Program-made: the position numbers and the translations under genes
Shown: piece by piece, positions 1 through 5,002 of the stretch
How positions within the stretch are numbered: position 1 is the first letter of the stretch
Layout: each line of letters starts with the position of its first letter
NCBI GenBank assembly: GCA_902797015.1
Contig: CADBRG010000093.1
Coordinates: 1 to 5,002 of the forward strand
Source of the DNA: an uncultured Lachnospiraceae bacterium
GTDB taxonomy: Bacteria; Bacillota; Clostridia; Lachnospirales; Lachnospiraceae
Length of the DNA: 5,002 bases
Reading direction: 5' to 3'
Notes under the pieces: model-generated
What the model was told of the DNA's origin: nothing
The model's database searches: none
Seen by the model: the letters and a program-made list of their open reading frames with translations, nothing else

Positions 1-293
1 AGTACGGCCAGTTTCATCTGGATACGGAAAGCCGCCGTCTGCTGATTTCGGGAAAGGAGATTTTCCTGACTTCAAAAGAATTTGATCTGTTAGAGCTTCT
101 CGTGCGGAATGCCGAAAAGGTGTTCAGCCGGGAGCAGCTTTTGAAAATGGTATGGGGCGAAGACTATCCGGGTGATGTCAGAACCGTGGATGTTCATGTC
201 AGAAGACTCCGTGCAAAGGTTGAGCCCGTGCCGAGCGATCCGCGTTATGTTCATACCAAATGGGGCAGTGGATATTATTTCCATTTCTCCTAA
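1..293 (+). CDS. Response regulator, OmpR/PhoB class, C-terminal part (WalR/VicR-like)
   Basis: This is the 3' end of a DNA-binding response regulator; the open frame starts at base 3 and its 96 visible codons end at TAA 291-293. The phosphoacceptor receiver domain lies upstream of the window. What is visible is a complete winged-helix effector domain: the N-terminal beta strands (about residues 1-22), the LTSKEFDLLELL helix (22-33), SREQLL (42-47), VWGEDYPG (50-57), a recognition helix around GDVRTVDVHVRRLR (57-70) and the C-terminal wing TKWGSGYYF (85-93). GDVRTVDV-VRRLR plus YV-TKWG-GYY resembles WalR/YycF/VicR, the envelope-homeostasis regulators of Firmicutes, more than PhoP or KdpE. This is recognition from memory, so orthology is inferred. 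The serine at 89, in the wing where Val, Ile or Arg is usual, is a minor oddity. The partner kinase starts 15 bases downstream, so the two are almost certainly cotranscribed. Confidence 0.93.
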   Translation, partial: YGQFHLDTESRRLLISGKEIFLTSKEFDLLELLVRNAEKVFSREQLLKMVWGEDYPGDVRTVDVHVRRLRAKVEPVPSDPRYVHTKWGSGYYFHFS

Positions 294-308
294 AAGGATA
301 CGCACGCA

Positions 309-1745
309 ATGAAGTTTTCATCTTTTATACAGTATCTGAAAAGTCAGAAGTTTTTATTATTTCTATTGCTGATCATTTTCGGCATCGTTCCGGGATTTGT
401 CCTGCGGGCCTGCGTGATCACGTCTTACGAGCATGCTGCGGTACTGCAGCGGTCGGATGCGGTGATCGCGCAGATGAAGATTTTTTCCGAATATCTGACG
501 CAGGAAACGCAATTCCCTGAAATTGATCCTGCAGATGCAGTGATATCAGAAGAAATGGAAGAGATCGGCGCGATCTATGACGCGCAGGTCTTTTTGTTGG
601 ATGCGGATTATCAGATCGTAAAAGCTTCCTTTGAAACAGAACAGACAGAATACATTCCGGATGATGAGATCGCCCGGGCATATACGGGAGAAGACATCTG
701 CGAAACAGATACGAAAGCGGATATCTTTATGATCGCGGTACCGGTCTGGAATGAAAACGAAGATGATACGTTGGGTATCGTCCTGTTTTCTGCGCCTGCA
801 AATTTTATTCAGGGCGGTCTGTGGCGTTTGAAAAGGATGGTTACCCTGTTCCAGATCGGCGTGGCGGTTATTGTGCTTTTGGTCGGATACATTTTATCCG
901 GCAGGATGACGAGACCATTCAAAAAGCTCACGAGATCGATCCAGGATGTACAGGAAGGATATCAGTCTCATTTTGAGCCGGTGGAGACATTTACAGAGAC
1001 AACACAGCTTTCTGAAGCCTGCAGCGATATGCTTGGAAGGTTGAAGCGCCTCGATGACAGCCGGGAAGAATTTGTATCAAATGTATCGCATGAGCTTAAG
1101 ACCCCTTTGACCTCGATGAAGGTTCTGGCTGATTCACTTGTGGGTCAGGAAAATGTGCCGAATGAGATCTACAGGGATTTTATGAAGGACATTGCCGGAG
1201 AGATCGACCGTGAGAATTCGATCATCAATGACCTGCTTTCTCTGGTCAGCTTAAACCAGGGAAGCGAGGCATTAAATATTAAGGAGGCCAGCATCAATGA
1301 CATGCTTGATCTTCTGATGAAGCGACTTCGCCCGATCGCGGAACAGCAGCAGGTGGAGCTTCTTTTAGAGAGCTTCCGGCCGGTAACCGCAGAGGTGGAT
1401 GAGGGAAAACTCACACTGGCATTTTCTAACCTGATCGAGAATGCGATCAAATACAACCGACCGGAAGGATATGTGCATGTGACGCTGAATGCGGATCATG
1501 AGAATTTTTTCCTGAATGTAATTGATAACGGAATCGGGATTCCGCAAGAATCACAGGAGCATATTTTTGACCGGTTTTACCGTGTAGACAAGTCACATTC
1601 CAGAAAAATCGGCGGAACGGGGCTTGGACTTGCGATCACACACAGCATCGTTACGCTCCATCATGGCGCGATCCGTGTGCATAGTGAAGAGGGAGAAGGG
1701 ACGACATTTACGGTCCGGATCCCGCTGGAGTATTATTCGGAATAA
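309..1745 (+). CDS. Membrane sensor histidine kinase (WalK/PhoR-like, no cytoplasmic PAS)
   Basis: A 478-residue transmembrane sensor kinase, expected to autophosphorylate on His and pass the phosphate to the regulator encoded just upstream. Order of parts: a short basic N-terminus, TM1 at about residues 14-33, an extracytoplasmic region at about 35-172 whose later half (AQVFLLDADYQIV at 92-104, then AVPVW and GIVLFSAP) looks like a Cache/PAS-like sensor fold, TM2 at about 178-197, HAMP at about 197-249 (Pro203), and HisKA with the H-box SNVSHELKTPL and His261. The HATPase_c domain has an N-box with Asn374 and Asn378, G1 DNGIGIP (406-412), F-box FDRFYR (420-425) and G2 GGTGLGLA (435-442). All catalytic boxes are intact. 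HAMP joins HisKA directly, so the cytoplasmic PAS of Bacillus WalK (about 610 residues) is absent. The ATG at 309 follows AAAAGGA (292-298), which overlaps the regulator's stop codon. The signal sensed is unknown; the alternative is a PhoR-type kinase. Confidence 0.95.
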   Translation: MKFSSFIQYLKSQKFLLFLLLIIFGIVPGFVLRACVITSYEHAAVLQRSDAVIAQMKIFSEYLTQETQFPEIDPADAVISEEMEEIGAIYDAQVFLLDADYQIVKASFETEQTEYIPDDEIARAYTGEDICETDTKADIFMIAVPVWNENEDDTLGIVLFSAPANFIQGGLWRLKRMVTLFQIGVAVIVLLVGYILSGRMTRPFKKLTRSIQDVQEGYQSHFEPVETFTETTQLSEACSDMLGRLKRLDDSREEFVSNVSHELKTPLTSMKVLADSLVGQENVPNEIYRDFMKDIAGEIDRENSIINDLLSLVSLNQGSEALNIKEASINDMLDLLMKRLRPIAEQQQVELLLESFRPVTAEVDEGKLTLAFSNLIENAIKYNRPEGYVHVTLNADHENFFLNVIDNGIGIPQESQEHIFDRFYRVDKSHSRKIGGTGLGLAITHSIVTLHHGAIRVHSEEGEGTTFTVRIPLEYYSE

Positions 1746-1765
1746 GAACTTCTTTATGAAAGGAG

Positions 1766-1778
1766 TGATCTAAGATCA
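1766..1778. promoter_or_regulatory. 13-base palindrome between kinase gene and comEC
   Basis: TGATCTAAGATCA is a perfect inverted repeat: arms TGATCT and AGATCA around a single A. It lies directly after a Shine-Dalgarno-like AAAGGAG (1759-1765) and before the comEC ribosome binding site. A one-base spacer makes a protein-binding site more plausible than an RNA hairpin, although a 4-bp stem with a 5-base loop is possible. Short palindromes arise by chance, so a function is only a guess. Confidence 0.25.
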
Positions 1779-1786
1779 ATCGCATC

Positions 1787-1794
1787 AGAGGAGG
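1787..1794 (+). promoter_or_regulatory. Strong ribosome binding site that sets the comEC GTG start
   Basis: AGAGGAGG lies 7 bases before GTG 1802 and is a near-perfect anti-Shine-Dalgarno match at suitable spacing. No ATG, GTG or TTG occurs in the comEC frame between the in-frame TGA at 1766 and this GTG, so it is the first canonical start. A second Shine-Dalgarno-like AAAGGAG at 1759-1765 has no canonical start in this frame at a suitable distance. Confidence 0.75.
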
Positions 1795-1801
1795 ATTTTT
1801 T

Positions 1802-4051
1802 GTGATTTCCTTCCTGCTGATACTGATTCTGTTTGGCATATCCTTCCGGCAATACGATCTGCAGGTGTCTCGCTTAAAGGAGCAGACACAGATGATCAGT
1901 GGGTCGGTGATTGCGAAGGAGGAAAAAGAACAGACGACGATGTATCTTTTGCGTGACGTTTCTTATCATACCGGTTCCGGTGTAGAGCACGCAAAAAAAG
2001 CGATCCTGTATGTAGAAGACGATCAGATCATGATTGGCAGCAGGATCCGTTCATTCGGCCCGGTTCAGGGCTTTTCATCCGGCAGAAACGAGGGCAATTT
2101 TGACTTTGCCCGTTATTACAAATCACAGAAAATCTTATTTAGTCAATATGCAGACCAGGTTGCCGTTATAAGGGAACCTCGCTTTTTGCTGCGCGAATGT
2201 CTATACCGGATCCGCAGTAAAATACGTAAGGGGATTGAGACGGCAGCGAACAAGGAGGATGCGGGGATTCTCTGCGCGATGCTTCTTGGAGATCGCAGTT
2301 TGCTTGCGGATGATATGAGGAGTCTGTATCAGAGGAACGGTGTGTCTCATATCATGGCCATCTCCGGGCTGCACATTTCAATCCTGGGTATGACATTGTT
2401 TGGTCTGTTAAAACGGAGGCTTGGCCTGCGCTTATTCTTAAGTCCTGCGATCAGCGGTGCAGTGGTATTCCTGTTTGTCTTAATGAGCGGCATGTCTGTC
2501 AGTGCGATGCGGGCGATGATCATGTTTTTCTTTTATCTGGGAGCCCAGGTATCCGGCAGATTTTACCACACACTGACAGCGCTGATCTTTTCTGCGATCA
2601 TTCTATTGCTCATCAATCCGCTCTCGGTCATGCAGGCAGGGTTTCTGTTGTCTTTCGGCGCAGTCTTTTCCATCGGGATTCTGTTGCCTGTCATCAGCAA
2701 TCTGTTTCCGGTTCCCGAATGGATCAGGCGCTTTCCGTACGGGGAATCCTTTTTTCAATCGGCCCAGCTGTCTTTTTCTGTCTGGATCGGTCTTACGCCA
2801 CTGACGGCGTCCCTGTTTTATTATATTTCCCCGTATTCTGTTTTGCTGAATCTGATCGTCGTGCCATGCTGTTCTCTGCTTTTGGCGGACGGATTACTTG
2901 GCGGGCTGTTTGGCATGCTCTGGCCGGCGCTTTCTAAGGTCGTGGTCTTGCCGGATCACTGGATCCTTAAGCTGTTTTCCATGCAGATGCATGGCATTGA
3001 AAAACTGCCCGGCCATCAGTTCCTGACAGGGCATATTCCGGTTTGGGGTCTGGTCATATATTATGCAGTGCTGGTTTCATGTTGTGTGATCCTGCAAAGA
3101 AAGCACAATCGTCTGCTCAGGAGATACCCGCCTGGTGTCTGGAGAGAGCAAAAGCGACGTGCGCTGCTAAAGCGTCAGATTCATCTTTATATCATCCTAT
3201 TGCTGGCACTGTCCTGGATTCTCATAAATCCGATTTCGAAGACCTTTCGCGTGGATTTTCTGGATGTAGGGCAGGGAGATGGGATTTGTATTTCCACAGA
3301 AGATGGCAGTACCGTCATGATCGACGGCGGCAGTACTTCAGAAGATCAGGTGGGCAAATACAGGATTTTGCCATTCCTGCAATACCATAAGATCCGCCAG
3401 GTGGACTACTGGATCGTAACGCATACAGATGAGGACCATGTGAGCGGCCTGATTGAAGTGCTGGAGGGCGGATATCCGGTGTCGACGCTGGTGCTGTCGG
3501 AAGCTTCGATGAAAAATGAGTTTGGACCGGAGGATTCAGATGAGATGGCGGTGCGATTGCAGGAAGCCGCCAGACAGAATCATACAGAGATTCAGACGGT
3601 TTCCCAAGGCGCAGTCATCCGGGCGGAAGAGCTGCAGATGACCTGTCTGTATCCGGAATCGGAAGAGCGTATTACAGATAAAAACGAACTTTCTCAAGTC
3701 TGGCTGTTAGAGCACGATGGCTGGCGGTTTCTGTTTACAGGGGATCTGGGAGAAGAAGGAGAGCAGCTGTTAGAGGAGCGTGGGCTGCTTCGAGATGTTG
3801 ATGTCCTTAAAGTCGGTCATCACGGATCCAATTATTCGAGCTCGGAGCAGTTCCTGGGAGAAATCAGTCCGGAATATGCGATCATATCGGTGGGAGAAAA
3901 CAGTTACGGGCATCCGGGAGAAGATGCCATGAAGCGGCTTGGGGAAGCTGATGCGCAAATTGAAATGACGATGTATGATGGGCAGATCAGTTTTTATGAG
4001 AGAGATGGAGAGATGTATTTGAAATCATATTGCACAAAAGACCATGAATAA
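1802..4051 (+). CDS. comEC: ComEC/Rec2-type DNA-uptake channel with MBL-fold C-terminal domain
   Basis: ComEC forms the inner-membrane channel through which one DNA strand enters the cytoplasm during natural transformation. This 749-residue protein is close to the usual full length (about 750-800). It has an N-terminal TM (about 2-15), then an OB-fold-like DUF4131 region (about 28-125) with the family-like FDFARYYKSQKI near 100-111. The Competence membrane domain (about 150-430) carries the signature HIMAISGLHISI at 183-194 and roughly seven to nine TMs. A basic loop (433-458) and a last TM (about 460-476) follow. The C-terminal metallo-beta-lactamase domain (about 483-740) has DGG at 508-510, HTDEDH (541-546), GD at 647-648, VGHHGS at 671-676 and GHP at 703-705, so its metal ligands look intact. 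In this family it is thought to degrade the non-transported strand. No frameshift is seen. Translation starts at GTG. The holA gene often found after comEC is missing here; the gene instead follows a two-component system by 56 bases. Confidence 0.95.
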   Translation: MISFLLILILFGISFRQYDLQVSRLKEQTQMISGSVIAKEEKEQTTMYLLRDVSYHTGSGVEHAKKAILYVEDDQIMIGSRIRSFGPVQGFSSGRNEGNFDFARYYKSQKILFSQYADQVAVIREPRFLLRECLYRIRSKIRKGIETAANKEDAGILCAMLLGDRSLLADDMRSLYQRNGVSHIMAISGLHISILGMTLFGLLKRRLGLRLFLSPAISGAVVFLFVLMSGMSVSAMRAMIMFFFYLGAQVSGRFYHTLTALIFSAIILLLINPLSVMQAGFLLSFGAVFSIGILLPVISNLFPVPEWIRRFPYGESFFQSAQLSFSVWIGLTPLTASLFYYISPYSVLLNLIVVPCCSLLLADGLLGGLFGMLWPALSKVVVLPDHWILKLFSMQMHGIEKLPGHQFLTGHIPVWGLVIYYAVLVSCCVILQRKHNRLLRRYPPGVWREQKRRALLKRQIHLYIILLLALSWILINPISKTFRVDFLDVGQGDGICISTEDGSTVMIDGGSTSEDQVGKYRILPFLQYHKIRQVDYWIVTHTDEDHVSGLIEVLEGGYPVSTLVLSEASMKNEFGPEDSDEMAVRLQEAARQNHTEIQTVSQGAVIRAEELQMTCLYPESEERITDKNELSQVWLLEHDGWRFLFTGDLGEEGEQLLEERGLLRDVDVLKVGHHGSNYSSSEQFLGEISPEYAIISVGENSYGHPGEDAMKRLGEADAQIEMTMYDGQISFYERDGEMYLKSYCTKDHE

Positions 4052-4076
4052 TAAGCTACTCAGCGCCTTTTTTGCA

Positions 4077-4098
4077 TGGTACAATAAGCACATATCAT
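4077..4098 (+). promoter_or_regulatory. Candidate promoter for the acetyltransferase unit
   Basis: TGGTACAAT at 4077-4085 matches an extended -10 (TGn followed by a hexamer one base off TATAAT), with no good -35 upstream; the best is TACTCA at 17 bases, which matches TTGACA at three positions. A second possible -10, TATCAT at 4093-4098, has TTTGCA at 4071-4076 as a weak -35 with 16-base spacing. Either would start transcription about 20-35 bases before the ATG at 4125. The prediction rests on consensus matching alone. Confidence 0.4.
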
Positions 4099-4124
4099 TA
4101 CTTGCGTAGAAGGAGAAGAAAATT

Positions 4125-4673
4125 ATGAATGTGACAGAAGAACGTGTAGATGTAAGATCCTTGACAGAATCGGATCTGGAAGATATGAATCGTACAGCAG
4201 AATATTGCTTTAAGATCAATCATACGATGCCGGGCAGCCCGGAGTATAATACGCTGGTAAAAGAGCTGTTCGGAGATAACATCGGTGAAGGTTCATTTAT
4301 ACAGGCGCCGATTCATGTGAATATGGCGGGCCCTGTTAAAATCGGAAAAAATGTTGCGATCATGTACAATGTGTTGATGATGTCACGCGGCGGCGTCACC
4401 ATTGAGGATAATGCGATGATCGCGGCGAATGCGCAGATCATTACGAACAATCACGATCCCTATGATCGTCCGGTGCTTCTTTGCAAACCGGTTGTGATCA
4501 GGGAAAATGCCTGGGTTGGTGCGGGCGCTACTATCCTTCCGGGCGTGACGGTCGGGAAGAATGCGATCGTGGCAGCAGCATCCGTGGTGACAAAGGATGT
4601 CCCGGACTGTGCAGTGGTAGCAGGGAATCCGGCAAAGGTTGTAAAGATGCTGGATGAGAGTAAGTTCCAGTAA
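4125..4673 (+). CDS. Hexapeptide-repeat O-acetyltransferase (maltose/galactoside acetyltransferase type)
   Basis: A cytoplasmic, probably trimeric, left-handed beta-helix acyltransferase expected to move an acetyl group from acetyl-CoA to a hydroxyl of a sugar or similar acceptor. The 182-residue length fits the LacA/Maa group (about 180-200). The N-terminal 50 residues are helical-looking and diverge from the usual maltose-acetyltransferase start. Hexapeptide coils run from about residue 53 to 160: VKIGKN at 71, VTIEDN at 91, VVIREN at 123, VGAGAT at 131, VTVGKN at 141. The loop with NNHDPYDRP has His110 in the position of the catalytic His. The ending VVAGNPAKVVK (164-174) is the typical CoA-site signature. 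The ATG at 4125 follows AAGGAG (4110-4115) by 9 bases. The acceptor cannot be read from sequence; a serine or tetrahydrodipicolinate acyltransferase is less likely given the NNHDPYDRP loop. Confidence 0.9.
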   Translation: MNVTEERVDVRSLTESDLEDMNRTAEYCFKINHTMPGSPEYNTLVKELFGDNIGEGSFIQAPIHVNMAGPVKIGKNVAIMYNVLMMSRGGVTIEDNAMIAANAQIITNNHDPYDRPVLLCKPVVIRENAWVGAGATILPGVTVGKNAIVAAASVVTKDVPDCAVVAGNPAKVVKMLDESKFQ

Positions 4674-4694
4674 GATGCGATGACCTTTAAAATT

Positions 4695-4708
4695 GCAGCA
4701 GATGCTGC
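4695..4708 (+). other. Small hairpin just before the ketopantoate reductase-like gene
   Basis: GCAGC (4695-4699) and GCTGC (4704-4708) can pair as a perfect 5-bp GC-rich stem closing the tetraloop AGAT. U-G pairs (4694 with 4709, 4693 with 4710) could extend it into the start of the ribosome binding site. No T-run follows directly, so it is not a standard terminator. It might tune translation or protect an mRNA end, but it could also be chance. Confidence 0.35.
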
Positions 4709-4714
4709 GGGGAG
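4709..4714 (+). promoter_or_regulatory. Ribosome binding site supporting ATG 4721
   Basis: GGGGAG ends 6 bases before ATG 4721 and supports that start. The encoded protein then begins nine residues before the beta strand leading into the Rossmann glycine motif, which is normal for the family. The site abuts the hairpin at 4695-4708. Confidence 0.6.
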
Positions 4715-4720
4715 AGTTTT

Positions 4721-5002
4721 ATGTTGAATGAGCAATTGAATTATCTGATCATCGGTGCCGGCGGGACCGGTTCCGCAATCGGAATGGCGCTATTAAAAGC
4801 GGGAAAGAACGTTACATTTATTGCCAGAGGGGCGCATCTTAAGGCGATGCAGGAAAATGGTCTGCAGATAGAAACGCCGGAGGAATCGTTATTGTTTTCT
4901 CCGGTGCAGGTATGCACAATGGAGGATTATCAGGGAACGCCGGATGTCATCTTTGTATGTGTAAAGGGATATTCTCTTGATAAGGCGACTGACTTTATCA
5001 AA
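4721..5002 (+). CDS. Ketopantoate reductase-like dehydrogenase (PanE/ApbA family), N-terminal part
   Basis: The first 94 codons of a gene that runs past the window end. The family reduces 2-dehydropantoate to pantoate with NADPH in pantothenate and coenzyme A synthesis; many members are paralogues of unknown substrate. The start is a classic Rossmann nucleotide-binding fold: YLIIGAGGTGSAIG with the glycine motif GAGGTG at residues 12-17, then VTFIARGAHLKAMQENGL (31-48). Arg36 sits at the end of the second strand, where NADPH selection usually occurs. The strand DVIFVCVKGYSLDKA follows, with Lys82 matching the family's conserved active-site lysine near the VK motif. The C-terminal helical domain, which would hold further catalytic residues, is not in the window. 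It lies 47 bases after the acetyltransferase on the same strand, so the two may share a transcript. No panB, panC or panD is visible, so a true pantothenate role cannot be confirmed. Confidence 0.88.
   Translation, partial: MLNEQLNYLIIGAGGTGSAIGMALLKAGKNVTFIARGAHLKAMQENGLQIETPEESLLFSPVQVCTMEDYQGTPDVIFVCVKGYSLDKATDFIK

Noticed and set aside
90..305. Reverse-strand open frame opposite the regulator end
   Set aside because: It lies opposite a well-recognised winged-helix domain in another frame, shows no family features and is a coding shadow.
1756..1773. Five-codon mini-ORF (ATG AAA GGA GTG ATC TAA) before comEC
   Set aside because: It has no Shine-Dalgarno of its own and its sequence is mostly the upstream ribosome-binding-like site, so a leader peptide is not supported.
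2719..3390. Two alternative-frame open frames inside comEC (2719-2937 and 3043-3390)
   Set aside because: The comEC frame is continuous here with recognisable membrane and MBL segments, and the other frames give low-complexity shadow peptides, so neither a nested gene nor a frameshift is supported.
4054..4073. Possible intrinsic terminator after comEC
   Set aside because: The six-T run follows GCGCC, but no matching upstream GGCGC arm exists; only a 3-bp GCT/AGC pairing can be drawn.
4460..4735. Reverse-strand open frame across the acetyltransferase end
   Set aside because: It is opposite conserved hexapeptide repeats and has no supporting start region or family resemblance.
1..5002. Defence system, mobile element, CRISPR array, tRNA or rRNA
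   Set aside because: No transposase, integrase, direct-repeat array, cloverleaf or rRNA-like stretch was seen. The MBL and kinase domains belong to ordinary ComEC and two-component proteins.
1..5002. Frequent GATC and GCGATC words across the window
   Set aside because: They fit frequent use of ATC for Ile (and GAT for Asp) next to codons ending in G or starting with C, and they are spread through coding sequence without regular spacing.

Overview
This window looks like a stretch of a Firmicutes (Clostridia) chromosome of moderate GC, most probably Lachnospiraceae-like. The reasons are strong AGGAGG-type ribosome binding sites, tight same-strand packing, a WalR/VicR-type response regulator end with the wing TKWGSGYYF, and a full-length Gram-positive-style ComEC. 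The taxonomic guess is an inference from style and motifs, not a database match. All five genes are on the + strand. No RNA gene, mobile element, CRISPR array or clear intrinsic terminator was found.

Layout. Bases 1-293 hold the C-terminal winged-helix domain of an OmpR/PhoB-class response regulator whose receiver domain lies upstream of the window. A complete membrane histidine kinase (309-1745) follows after 15 bases. Together they form a two-component system that resembles WalRK/VicRK (cell-wall homeostasis) more than PhoPR. After a 56-base gap with two Shine-Dalgarno-like sequences and a small palindrome comes comEC (GTG start at 1802, stop at 4051). It encodes the DNA-uptake channel with an N-terminal OB-like region, the Competence membrane domain and a C-terminal metallo-beta-lactamase-fold domain with its metal motifs present. 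The three genes read as one operon.

The 73-base gap 4052-4124 holds a candidate extended -10 promoter and probably starts a second unit. This unit contains a hexapeptide-repeat (left-handed beta-helix) O-acetyltransferase of the maltose/galactoside acetyltransferase type (4125-4673). It is followed by the first 94 codons of a ketopantoate reductase-like (PanE/ApbA) dehydrogenase starting at 4721 and running off the window. A compact hairpin sits just before the last gene's ribosome binding site.

How they may work together: the sensor kinase and regulator probably respond to an envelope signal. Placing comEC directly behind them suggests that DNA uptake, or the envelope remodelling it needs, is expressed together with that regulator. 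The second unit is metabolic and has no evident functional link to the first. I found no convincing undescribed system. The most interesting points are the regulator-kinase-comEC arrangement, the unresolved comEC start, and the strongly acidic sensor domain.
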